Assembly (NCBI GenBank): GCA_021604605.1
Contig: BQJH01000044.1
Span: 1-14,822 of the forward strand
DNA length: 14,822 nt
Direction of reading: 5' to 3'
Source of the DNA: Hyphococcus sp.
Lineage (GTDB): Bacteria; Pseudomonadota; Alphaproteobacteria; Caulobacterales; Parvularculaceae
This document shows positions 1-8,300 of the stretch, in pieces. The notes beneath the pieces are model-generated. The model worked only from the letters and a program-made list of their open reading frames with translations. It was not told where the DNA came from and did no database searches. Numbering within the stretch: position 1 is the stretch's first letter; every line of letters starts with the position of its first letter. Both the position numbers and the translations under genes were made by a program.

Positions 1-8
1 ACGCAACC

Positions 9-641
9 ATGAACGTCGATGATTATTTGGATTTTGAAAATCCAGCGGATTCAAGCGCCGAGCTTGTCTATCAGAGTTTGAGGTCGGACGCGCGCATGCC
101 GGGTATTATCAAAAAATTGGAGGCTCGCGGGCTGTCAAGCCGCGAAATTATCATTCTCTTCCGCCACGTTTCGCGCATTCCCAGCGAATGGGAAATTGAC
201 AAGGAAGCGGGCCAAACAAAGGAAAAGCGACGTGGCGACATTACGACGCGTTTGCAGTCACTCCTTCCACATGTCGAAACCGACCCAGACCTCTCGCGAC
301 TTCACTTTGGAACAAGTGTGGTTTCTATTGGTGCAAGTGAACCCGATGAAGGGCCAATTTCTTTTCCTGATTGTATTCGGGAAGGTATCAGCGTGCTCGA
401 AGCCGCAACTGCCGTGGATGCAAAATATCCCGATGGCGATGGCGCAAATAAGCGCGAGATACCGCTGAAGCGCTATGCTATTCACACGGTTTTTCCGCTC
501 ATTGAGGTAGCGGGCAAGCGGGCGCCGAACCAGCTCGCGGCTGAAATAGTATCCGTCCTCATTGGCGCCCCCGTCACTGCAAATGACGTCACTCAGGCCC
601 GAAAGGACAATCGACGGGCATACTACCCGCGTGAAAAGTGA
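9..641 (+). CDS. Hypothetical protein, 210 aa, island-associated
   Basis: I do not recognise this protein family. The open frame encodes 210 residues. The N-terminal half (about 1-90) looks helical and charged, with a basic patch around residues 70-77 (TKEKRRGD), and the C-terminal third (about 150-205) is also helix-like, ending in a basic tail. There is no signal peptide, membrane segment or obvious catalytic motif. The ATG at 9 has no visible Shine-Dalgarno in the eight bases available, and the frame stays open to the window edge, so the true start may lie upstream. It lies just ahead of an excisionase-type gene in the same direction; the frame of that gene, if read from a GTG at 638, would overlap this stop. 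The position suggests a mobile-element accessory or regulatory protein, but this is inference only. Confidence 0.7.
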   Translation: MNVDDYLDFENPADSSAELVYQSLRSDARMPGIIKKLEARGLSSREIIILFRHVSRIPSEWEIDKEAGQTKEKRRGDITTRLQSLLPHVETDPDLSRLHFGTSVVSIGASEPDEGPISFPDCIREGISVLEAATAVDAKYPDGDGANKREIPLKRYAIHTVFPLIEVAGKRAPNQLAAEIVSVLIGAPVTANDVTQARKDNRRAYYPREK

Positions 642-690
642 ACGTTAGGCGACCACCCGCACATTTCTCACATTTTTTGATAGCTATGCT

Positions 691-728
691 CTCCACTCGT
701 AACTCTGTCCGCGAGGATACGAGTGGAG
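691..728 (+). promoter_or_regulatory. Stem-loop enclosing the ribosome binding site of the HTH gene
   Basis: Bases 691-701 (CTCCACTCGTA) and 718-728 (TACGAGTGGAG) are perfectly complementary over 11 bp with a 16-base loop, inside which 703-705 (CTC) and 713-715 (GAG) can pair again. The right arm carries GGAG (725-728) exactly 8 bases before the ATG at 737, so the only good Shine-Dalgarno is buried in the stem. Seen: the pairing and the spacing. Inferred: either the RNA stem restrains translation of the HTH protein, or the same inverted repeat is a DNA operator for autoregulation. Confidence 0.6.
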
Positions 729-736
729 TCACACCA

Positions 737-928
737 ATGAATACGGACGTTGAAATCGAAGCTTATGACATCAAGTCCTTTTGCAAGGCGTTTAACGTCT
801 CGCGCAGCTTCGTGTACGAAGAAATTAAAGAAGGCCGTCTGCGCGTTGTAAAAGTTGGCCGCCGAACGCTTATTCCCCGCCCCTACGCACTGGAATGGCT
901 TCATCGCAACGAAGTCGCGCCAGCCTGA
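737..928 (+). CDS. Excisionase/AlpA-family helix-turn-helix DNA-binding protein, 63 aa
   Basis: This small protein matches the MerR-like winged-helix fold of the excisionase family (HTH_17 type). After a short acidic N-terminus, residues 10-60 show the typical pattern: a first helix (DIKSFCKAFNVS), a recognition segment (SRSFVYEEIKEGRL), a wing (VVKVGRRTLIPR) and a last helix (YALEWLHRN). Such proteins bind DNA as recombination directionality factors for tyrosine integrases or as transcription regulators of islands and satellites (AlpA). I chose ATG 737 because GGAG lies 8 bases upstream and the protein then has the usual family length. A longer version from GTG 638 would add 33 residues unlike the family. 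No integrase gene is visible in the window. The nearby phased repeat array (1049-1144) is a plausible binding target, which is inference. Confidence 0.85.
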   Translation: MNTDVEIEAYDIKSFCKAFNVSRSFVYEEIKEGRLRVVKVGRRTLIPRPYALEWLHRNEVAPA

Positions 929-991
929 CACAGCGCTGCTGGGTTATAGTCCTCTGTCTCCGCTTCTCGCCCGGCACTATCTGTTCACTCT

Positions 992-1017
992 CTGCGCACT
1001 ATTGAGAGGGTGCGCAG
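992..1017. repeat. Hairpin with 8-bp perfect stem
   Basis: CTGCGCAC (992-999) pairs with GTGCGCAG (1010-1017) across a 10-base loop. No T-run follows on the plus strand, so it is a poor intrinsic terminator for the HTH gene, which ends about 65 bases upstream. It may be a structured site within the repeat region. Confidence 0.5.
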
Positions 1018-1048
1018 GAGCGTCTGGCGACTACTCCGGTGTTATCCT

Positions 1049-1144
1049 CATACCGGTATCCATATAGCTCGACACAGTCTCGCCATACCCAGCCATATAG
1101 TCTGCATATAGGCGCCATATAGCCGGGGACATAGGCACCTATAG
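1049..1144. repeat. Array of CATATAG-like boxes phased at about 11 bp
   Basis: Exact CATATAG lies at 1061-1067, 1094-1100, 1105-1111 and 1116-1122. Degenerate boxes lie at 1049 (CATACCG), 1084 (CATACCC), 1128 (GACATAG) and 1138 (CCTATAG). Box starts step by 12, 23, 10, 11, 11, 12 and 10 bases, close to one DNA helical turn (two turns for the 23), so all face the same side of the helix. Cooperative binders such as excisionases (lambda Xis, P2 Cox) and AlpA-like regulators use tandem sites of this kind. Linking the array to the HTH gene at 737-928 is inference. Confidence 0.65.
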
Positions 1145-1414
1145 CCGGACTTATAACCCAGCCTGCATCCATCGCGATGCGCAAGCGCGTAACGTTCAAA
1201 CAAGGACGGACGCACCTGGATTCGAAGTTCAAATTATTCTTCGTCACGAAAAAAGGGAGGATAACCCAGCTGCAGCGGCAGTTCGATAACAAGCAACCGC
1301 GCGATGTACCCTTTACGAGCGCTCCAATTACGTCGCTGTTATGTGAATGCTCGCAAGCGCCGCATTAATCTTCGATCAAAACATGGTTCCAACATTGACG
1401 GCTAAGGCGTTTCG

Positions 1415-4400
1415 TCAAATATGCGCAAGGGCATTTTCTGACCCCATTGTCTGTATTATTTTTGATATATATTCGCTGACTTGATCCTCCATAAAAAGAA
1501 CGTGCCGGTCATTCAATTGAGGGATCGTTAGCCCCCAATTCAGCTTCGCATGGCGCGTAGGTGTGATTATGAAACTATTCAGCGAAATGTTAGCGGTGCC
1601 AACCCTACTCTCAATCTCTTTAATCGTTTCACAGAAGGCAATCTTCTTGTGCCCTGGCCCTTCGTGTTGGAGTCCATGCGGTTCAATAAACGCCAAGCTT
1701 TGCTTTTTACCGGCAACCAACCAAAGCAGAAAGTCCGGATAAAAGTTTCCCGCTTCAAAGAAACCCATTCCGCGACCACGACTTTCATTACGTAGTAGAT
1801 AGACCTCCATCCCACTCTGATTCAATTGCTCTTCTTCTTTTTCGAGATAAGAGCCAAGATCTTCGATAAACTGAATTTCACTTTCGTTAAGGGAGACAGG
1901 CGTTATTTGAACCTTGCCGTTCTTTCTGACGTGAAGTACGGGTTCATAGATGTGATTGGCGAATAGGCATCCTTTAAGATCACCAACTCTTAGAATTCCC
2001 TTCTTGTGGTTCGTGATCTCCTTTGAAAGGAGATTAATGTCTGCAATTAGTTTTGATTCGTTGGCATCGACGATCAGCTGATAAACGTCGGAAGTGGGGA
2101 TATTCGGATCGTCGGCCTCCAAAGGACGCAATTCGAGCCGAGGTTCAATGAAGGCAGACTTCTGATAGTTGTAAAACTCGTCTGCATAAGTCTGCAACAA
2201 TTCGGCTGCTATTTCTTGCCAAAGAATAGGGTTGCTTGGATCATCAAAAGTCATCCTACTCGAGGGAATGACAATCCTGTACCATGAGCGGTCAGTTAGT
2301 AGCGACTTAAAACAGTCCTTTGGAATGTTAAGGTTGTACCAACTCCGTTCGCGCTTAAATTTTTCAAGTCGGAAAAAAAGGTCCTGCTCGTCAAGAAACG
2401 ATAGATGAAGGTCAGAGAAGGTCTGATCATTCTTATGCCCAATAGACTCAATTCGGCGCGACTCTATCGATTGAATCCGTGGGTACCAATCGATTGAAAT
2501 GATCTTTACTCGCAGTTTGTCTGGCACGTAACCAAAAATCGGAACCGATGCATCACGCTTGAAATCATATTCCCGCCCATCTGTTTTTTTTCGCCTCGAC
2601 CGAAGTACCATGAGGTTCTGGCCGAAATCGTAGGTCACATTAAGCGGGATCTGAACGATTTCCTTCTTATCGTTTGATGGCAGCTCTTCATCTTGCAGGA
2701 AGGCGCGGAACCGTTCCATAAAATCGGCCTCGATGCCGAACACATTGAGAGTCTCGACGTATTGAATGTATTCCGGCTGAGAAGTTGGAGTGGAAAACCC
2801 GCTACGTTGGAGTGACCAGTCATGGCCCTTAAGACGCACCCCTCGGCCAAAGAGCTGAATAATCTGGGAACCCTCCGACCTGCCAACATGCATGAGGCCA
2901 AGAGTACTGACGCGCCAACAATCCCAGCCTTCCACAAAACGCTTCGAGCCTATCAACATATTGAGCGGCGAAGTGGATTCGTTGATCTTTCCAAAGAGAG
3001 TGTCGGAAAATTCGCTATCAAGCACAGCAACATTATCAAGTTTTTGGTCTGCAATATGGCTTGATAAGCCGGATGCATCGCCGACATTGATCAGACCAAA
3101 AGGATCTTTGGCCTGTCCAACGCGTAGCATGATCTCATTTTCGTCACCCTTAATCCGGGCAATTTCTAATTGCCCGCCGGAAGCAGATTGGAACAATCGC
3201 TGATGAATATCTTTGAGAATATCTTGAGGCGAGAAGCCACCCTGGTTCATCACCGTGCGAAGGTAGATAAAACCGCCTGTGAAAATGTCGTTGCCATTCT
3301 CATCTAGAAGGCCGGTTTGCTCGCCATTGCCAGACAGGATTGCATTAATTTCCGAAGCCGCCGCGACATTATCGCTTAAAAATTTTGCGAGAAAATGTAT
3401 GATTCTCGCGACGTCCGATGCCGTTTCGTCAACTTTGGTAGTTTCTACACCGGTTCGTTTGTTCTTCCTCGTCTCTACAGCTTTGCTGACGCTCGCACCG
3501 ACGAACACCCAAAGCGGCTTTTCTAAGTTGTAATCGGAGAATTCGGCGCGCTTTTCGTCGTAAAGGCGTAGCTGTTGATAAAAGGCAAGCAGACATGCTG
3601 TCAGGTATGAGAACTGAAGCTCATCATAGGTCTTTGGCAGGTTGAATATGCGGTAATCTTTCCCATACCCATCCTCATAAAAATATCGATATGAATAATC
3701 GAACAGAACGGACTTGGCGTACGCCTCTGTAATCTCCGTTCGGTTGGCCGCAGCCGCAGCCTCTTTGAATGTCGCGGAATACTCGAAGATAAAGCCACGT
3801 TCTGCCAATTTAGCGCGATTGGCAAACCAACCACGTTCATCGGCGCTCCCCATTCCACGGTGTGCTTCGTCAACTAAGAGTAGGTTTTGGTCGCCCAAAT
3901 TTCGTACCGCAATGATATTCGGCCCATCCTGATCCGCGAACTTAGTGACCTCAGTAAAATCTACATGGCGCAACCCGTTCCGACCCGTAGAAAGCAAGTC
4001 ACCACTATCGGTCGTTAGGCGTTCTGCGATGATTCCACTATTCTTGAATTCACGTGCATGCTGCCGTGAGAGACTCTCACCTGGCGTAATCAAAATAGTC
4101 CGAGTTAGATCATCCTTGAGCGCAGACTTCTCCGCATAATGCCGGAACTGCAAGAAATTGACATGCATGAGGAGAGTCTTGCCTGAGCCAGTTGCATTCT
4201 GAAGGCAGACCTTGTTTAGCTCATCCAATGTAAACGGCGTAATGCCAGTCTCATAGCCTTCGCCTTCCCAATATTCGTTGAAGCTCTTCACATAAGCATT
4301 GAGATCTCGCTGCAGTGCTCGAATGTCATTGAAATAGCGGTCGAGATAGATTTCGGCAAATAGCAAGGAGAGCCACTGATAATATTTCCAAACAATCGGG

Positions 4401-4732
4401 CGCGTGCGCTTCTCATTAATCGCTAACGTATGGCCAGCAATATTCTGCTCGTAACGCAGCAGGTCGGCTTTAGTTATCGCCGCCTTTTCCTGAAACTCCA
4501 GTTCCAGCCTTTTATAAAAGTAATGCAGATTGTCTGAATCCAGACCTTCTTTCTGGACGGAATGCTCGTTGCGATTGTTGAGCATGTCCGAAAAGGGCTT
4601 AAAGGCTTTCAGACTTTTATGACCACGCTTATGCTGTAAGAGCGGATCATAGCCAAACAGGCTAACAATCCACTGGTTGAGCACGAGCTTGTGACCAAAG
4701 AGAAGTTGCTTTGGCTTTTTTGGCTTAGCCAT
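1415..4732 (-). CDS. Type III Res-like DEAH-box helicase with C-terminal nuclease-like domain, 1105 aa
   Basis: This is a superfamily 2 helicase of the type III restriction (ResIII) kind. Walker A ATGSGKT is at 180-186, DEAH at 288-291, SAT at 319-321, motif V (KRFVEGWD) at 597-604 and motif VI (QIIQLFGRGVR) at 623-633. The C-terminal part (about 970-1040) has a PD-(D/E)xK-like layout: P999-D1000, then E1017 in IEPHG. The position that should be lysine is H1019, so catalysis is uncertain. In type III enzymes Res hydrolyses ATP and cleaves after Mod finds unmodified target sites. I chose ATG 4732 because AAGGA precedes it by 9 bases and it overlaps the upstream stop by only 8 bases; an upstream in-frame start at 4795 would lie inside the preceding gene. 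It is the last gene of the five-gene operon. A DNA-sensing ATPase with a dead or altered nuclease is the main alternative. Confidence 0.88.
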   Translation of the reverse strand: MAKPKKPKQLLFGHKLVLNQWIVSLFGYDPLLQHKRGHKSLKAFKPFSDMLNNRNEHSVQKEGLDSDNLHYFYKRLELEFQEKAAITKADLLRYEQNIAGHTLAINEKRTRPIVWKYYQWLSLLFAEIYLDRYFNDIRALQRDLNAYVKSFNEYWEGEGYETGITPFTLDELNKVCLQNATGSGKTLLMHVNFLQFRHYAEKSALKDDLTRTILITPGESLSRQHAREFKNSGIIAERLTTDSGDLLSTGRNGLRHVDFTEVTKFADQDGPNIIAVRNLGDQNLLLVDEAHRGMGSADERGWFANRAKLAERGFIFEYSATFKEAAAAANRTEITEAYAKSVLFDYSYRYFYEDGYGKDYRIFNLPKTYDELQFSYLTACLLAFYQQLRLYDEKRAEFSDYNLEKPLWVFVGASVSKAVETRKNKRTGVETTKVDETASDVARIIHFLAKFLSDNVAAASEINAILSGNGEQTGLLDENGNDIFTGGFIYLRTVMNQGGFSPQDILKDIHQRLFQSASGGQLEIARIKGDENEIMLRVGQAKDPFGLINVGDASGLSSHIADQKLDNVAVLDSEFSDTLFGKINESTSPLNMLIGSKRFVEGWDCWRVSTLGLMHVGRSEGSQIIQLFGRGVRLKGHDWSLQRSGFSTPTSQPEYIQYVETLNVFGIEADFMERFRAFLQDEELPSNDKKEIVQIPLNVTYDFGQNLMVLRSRRKKTDGREYDFKRDASVPIFGYVPDKLRVKIISIDWYPRIQSIESRRIESIGHKNDQTFSDLHLSFLDEQDLFFRLEKFKRERSWYNLNIPKDCFKSLLTDRSWYRIVIPSSRMTFDDPSNPILWQEIAAELLQTYADEFYNYQKSAFIEPRLELRPLEADDPNIPTSDVYQLIVDANESKLIADINLLSKEITNHKKGILRVGDLKGCLFANHIYEPVLHVRKNGKVQITPVSLNESEIQFIEDLGSYLEKEEEQLNQSGMEVYLLRNESRGRGMGFFEAGNFYPDFLLWLVAGKKQSLAFIEPHGLQHEGPGHKKIAFCETIKEIESRVGTANISLNSFIITPTRHAKLNWGLTIPQLNDRHVLFMEDQVSEYISKIIQTMGSENALAHI

Positions 4733-5357
4733 CGGACTTTTCCTTAACGAGTCTGTCCGCAAATAATCGATTTCCGTAGTCGCGATAGGTTTCAAATGCC
4801 GAGATTACAGCATCCACTTTTGCCATTATCTCAGTCTGCTTTTCTGATGCTCGCCTTTGGTCTTCGTCGCTATATTCGTCAAAATTATCCCAATACATCG
4901 TATAAAGGTTGCCGTTTGCATGATGAGGATAGAGCTTATACGGGAGGAATTCTGCTAAATCGCCGACGGATGCCAATAGTTCCTTCTCGTACGATCCAAG
5001 CTTCTGATGCAAGTAACCCGGCTGACTTGTTGCGAGCCTAGACAACTGCTCACAAGCATCCTCAATTCCGTCCAGAGCGCGGTTCCCGATTGAATTCATT
5101 GGCGTTTGCTTAAGGTAATGCAGGTGCTGAGGCTCTATGGCGCCCATCACCGCTTGATATCGATCGCGATCCTGCTTGAATGGAAGGCGCGATTGGTTCC
5201 AAGCATCGAATCCAGTTTTTCCGAACCAGCCAATGAGCCCGACGATAGCCGTTGCCAGTACAACCCAAATCTCAGATGGAATTGCTGACAGAAAATCCAA
5301 TATCCAGTTGGATTGTTCGGCCACGGCCTGTTCTGCGCTTGCACTCTCCGTGTCCAT
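4725..5357 (-). CDS. Single-pass membrane protein between methyltransferase and Res-like genes, 210 aa
   Basis: I do not recognise a named family. Residues about 26-47 (IPSEIWVVLATAIVGLIGWF) form one hydrophobic span after an acidic N-terminus. The segment just after it is basic (GKTGFDAWNQSRLPFKQDRDR), which by the positive-inside rule places the remaining 160 residues in the cytoplasm. That domain looks all-helical, with acidic stretches near 155-170. The ATG at 5357 is preceded by GGAGG with an 8-base spacer and begins 3 bases after the methyltransferase stop; its own end overlaps the Res-like start by 8 bases. Membrane proteins are not part of classical type III restriction systems, so this could tether the complex to the membrane or act as an effector or a phage-entry sensor. 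That role is inference from position. Confidence 0.8.
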   Translation of the reverse strand: MDTESASAEQAVAEQSNWILDFLSAIPSEIWVVLATAIVGLIGWFGKTGFDAWNQSRLPFKQDRDRYQAVMGAIEPQHLHYLKQTPMNSIGNRALDGIEDACEQLSRLATSQPGYLHQKLGSYEKELLASVGDLAEFLPYKLYPHHANGNLYTMYWDNFDEYSDEDQRRASEKQTEIMAKVDAVISAFETYRDYGNRLFADRLVKEKSDG

Positions 5358-5360
5358 TCC

Positions 5361-8300
5361 TTAACCCTCCACGTCCCACATGGCCTGATGGAAGGCTTCT
5401 TCGAGCAGGCGGACTTTCCACGTCTCGCCCTCCTGGCGCAAATTGGGCAGGTTGTTAGAGCCGTTGACATAAATGACTGCGAATTCGGAATCTTGGGTCG
5501 AGAGGCGGTATTTGCGGAACCACTCATCGAGCATCAGATTGTCTTTTTCGATATCGCCGGTAAGCACGCGCCAGATGACGAGCGTTTTCTCGCGCGAATT
5601 TTCATTGCCGGGTTTTGTTAGCGTGTAGCCTTCCACTTTGCGGAAGCGCCATTTGCCTCCATCGGTTTCTCTAAGCTTGCCGTCGAGGATGAGGCGCGTG
5701 GTCTCGTCCTTGGGAAGTTCGGGGTCAGGCTCGCGCTTGAATGTGGCGTCAAAACCGTGCCAGCGGTCGATATGCGCCACATGCAGGCCGATCAGCCAGT
5801 TGAAGGTCTCGACTAGATCGACGGAGCGCTCAGTATATTCATCCGTCGCCGGTGTCTTGATGTTCAGGCGATAGTTGGTCGGATCGTCAAAGGTCTCGAT
5901 GTTAAGCAGGGACGGGCTGCCTCTGGTCTCAAAGTCGAGCCAATATTTCAGCATGTAGTGGCGCCGGAATTCTTCTCCTACTGTGGCGAGGTCCGGAGAA
6001 GGTCGCAGGGCGAGATTGTTCAGTGTGTCTTCGTACGATTCCAAGCGGAGGTATTTGAAGCCGTGTGACAGGCCGTCGCGGGAGATGGGTTTGCCGTCCT
6101 TCCAGTCCGAAGAATAGGCGGCCTTCGTAATTCGTGGGCGAAGCACAGTATCAAAATGCCCCCCCATCTCGACTAATAAGAATGTGTTATTTCTGTCGTA
6201 GTTTCTATTCAGCGCGATAACCGCGTGACCGCTCGTCCCAGATCCAGCAAAATAATCCAGCACTGGTTGATCTCTTTGGTTCCCTAAAGATGCATAAATA
6301 ATGTCTTCCGCCAAGTGGACAGATTTTGGATAAAGCCGGTCCATTTTTTTTGTTTCTGGAACCATGTGCCCCAATAACTCTGTGCCATATTTTTTTGCGC
6401 TGTAGCGTTTGTCGGTCCACACGGTTTTGAAATTCAAAAGGCTTTTTGTTCTTACGATTCGAGTGTCCCCTGTCGTTCGATCTACCTTAACTGATAGCTC
6501 TTCAAGGTGCTGCTCGACAGTTTCGCGCCCCAGCACCCACTTTCGCTCGATTCCGTCGTTGTCGATTGGATAGACTGATAGCGTTCCGTCATCGTTTTGT
6601 ACGTTCCGCTCCGGGTGGTAATCATCTGGCTCAACATCACCAATCCCCACTACTTTTTCACCTTTGACATACACTGGATAAAAGCAGGTTTTTCCAGTTG
6701 ACCGTAAGTAGTTTCCAGCTGCACCTTTTGCGGTATTCATAAAGTCACGAATATCAGGAGAATCGCTTCTGTTCTCCAATGAAATGCATTGTTGTTGATC
6801 GTCATACGCGAACAAGCAGAACTCCCCCGATCCAGAAAAATTCCGCCCCATGGTCCCACCAGGATTGTGAATTACAGAAACGGGCAAGACATCTTTGTCA
6901 TTAAAAATTGAATAGCAAATTGCAAGCAGGTACGAGACTTCGGCCTTATCAATGGATATTGCATGAACGCCCAAATCAGGCACCTCTAAAGCTCTTGATA
7001 AATTTAGCACGTTGGCCATCATCGATAACCATGAGGCATGCTTATACGTGTTCTTATAGAGAATAGAGTTCGCTTCAGTGTTGTAAGGGGGGTCGATGTA
7101 TATTGATTTAATTCGCGCGTTATTTTTTTTATTTATCAAATCAAGGGCAGAAGAATTTTCAGCGTTAAATATTTCGCCGTTTAATCCCGCATCCAGCCCA
7201 TGCAGTTCCGCAATCACGCGATCCCGGAAGTCCGCGTCGAACAGCGCCGTGTCGATCAGCAACTTGTCATTTGCTTTTAGGAATTGGGCCGTGAGCGGCG
7301 CTGTATAACCATCCAGCTCTTCAATCGCAAACAGGCGCACCCATTCTTCGCGCTGAGCCTCATTAGCCGCGATCTCAGCATAGAAGCGCTCAGGGATACG
7401 GTCGAGCGTGATGCAGTATTGCGTCTCGGTGACGAATTTTTTCTTCAGCCAAAGCTTTTTCTGGAAATCCTCTAGCTGGGCAAGGAAATCGATCAGGTGG
7501 CGCGCAATGCGGCGGAGCACTTTCACGCGGGCGATATAGGCCTCCACCTGCGGCGCGTCCGTCGTGTCAATATCATCGAGGCGCATGATCTCGTTCTTGA
7601 TGTAGAAATCGAGCTCGCGGCGCAGAAACCCGCCGAGGTCCTTGTGGATGAAGTAATCCATCGTATTCCGCGCCGTGTATTGCGTAAGGTACTTTTCAAG
7701 TAGCGTTCGACTCGGTTGCTTCTCAGTCGGCGCTGGCGTCAGCAGCGCGGCGGCGAAATCCTTGGCATCATCAAGACTCTGCAATGCAGCCTTAATCGCA
7801 TCAGCGGCCTCCCCTAGACGCTTTTTTGCCCATGTACCTGACTGTCCGGTTTTCTTCGGATCGGCGCGATATTCGAATTGAAGAACAAGCTCGGCCTCAC
7901 CAGTCTCGCCGGTTTCCAGCTTTACCGGCTCGGCCTCGTGGATCAGGAAGAAGCGTTCGGTCTGTTCGCTGGCTTTGACATTGTTGTGCTCGCCTTCGCT
8001 GGCTGACACGATGCGGCAATGCACTTTCATTGCCTTCGCGGTGTCGAGCTTGGGGTGTTCCGGCGCCTTTGTCGGATCGAAGGTGAAGTGGGTCAGATAC
8101 TCTGACGTTTTGATGTAATATTGGTCGCGGTTCGCCCAGTGGAGATAAACCTCTCGCCCGTCATAAGGCACGGCATAGGGTGCAGCCTTACCATCGGTCT
8201 CGCGCGCAAAATAGCGCCGCGACATGAAGTCCCCGGCGTCATAATGGCGCTCGAAGAAGCGATAGAGATGGTCGTAAACATCGCCTTCATGTGTTTCGGC

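Larger units (their letters stand above)
938..1270. repeat. Dispersed 10-bp motif ATAACCCAGC, two direct copies, one inverted, one near-copy
   Basis: Exact copies lie at 1153-1162 and 1261-1270 on the plus strand and, inverted, at 938-947. A copy one base shorter (ATACCCAGC) is at 1085-1093. The 938 and 1153 copies share more: an inverted GGACT(T)ATAACCCAGC match with a single extra T, so they bracket the hairpin and box array as a long inverted repeat about 200 bp apart. These are directly visible matches. They could be integrase arm-type sites, iterons or regulator boxes; the sequence alone does not decide. Confidence 0.6.
929..1414. other. Gene-free, repeat-rich region between convergent genes
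   Basis: This stretch of 486 bases separates the stop of the HTH gene (plus strand) from the stop of the Res-like gene (minus strand), so it is not a promoter region for either. I see no credible gene: the longest open frames (for example 1177-1368) are unconserved-looking and lack ribosome binding sites. It holds an 8-bp hairpin (992-1017), a helically phased box array (1049-1144), several ATAACCCAGC copies in both orientations, a 10-bp palindrome ATACCGGTAT (1050-1059), and CGCAAGCGC twice (1180-1188 and 1352-1360). Such density suggests a protein-binding or recombination/replication site, or a structured RNA, rather than spacer. Confidence 0.6.

Noticed and set aside
638..736. GTG 638 as start of the HTH gene, overlapping the upstream stop
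   Set aside because: The 33 added residues do not fit the family and would cross the hairpin; ATG 737 has GGAG at correct spacing.
941..963. Possible second tRNA-end copy (GGGTTATAGTCCTCTG) pairing with 14685-14701
   Set aside because: Only GTCCTCT is shared; the acceptor part and CCA do not match, so it is not a credible attachment repeat.
1049..1144. CRISPR array
   Set aside because: Units are about 11 bp with no 25-40 bp repeats or unique spacers, and no cas genes are present.
1177..1368. 63-aa plus-strand open frame in the repeat region
   Set aside because: No ribosome binding site, no recognisable family, and it overlaps repeated DNA; likely chance.
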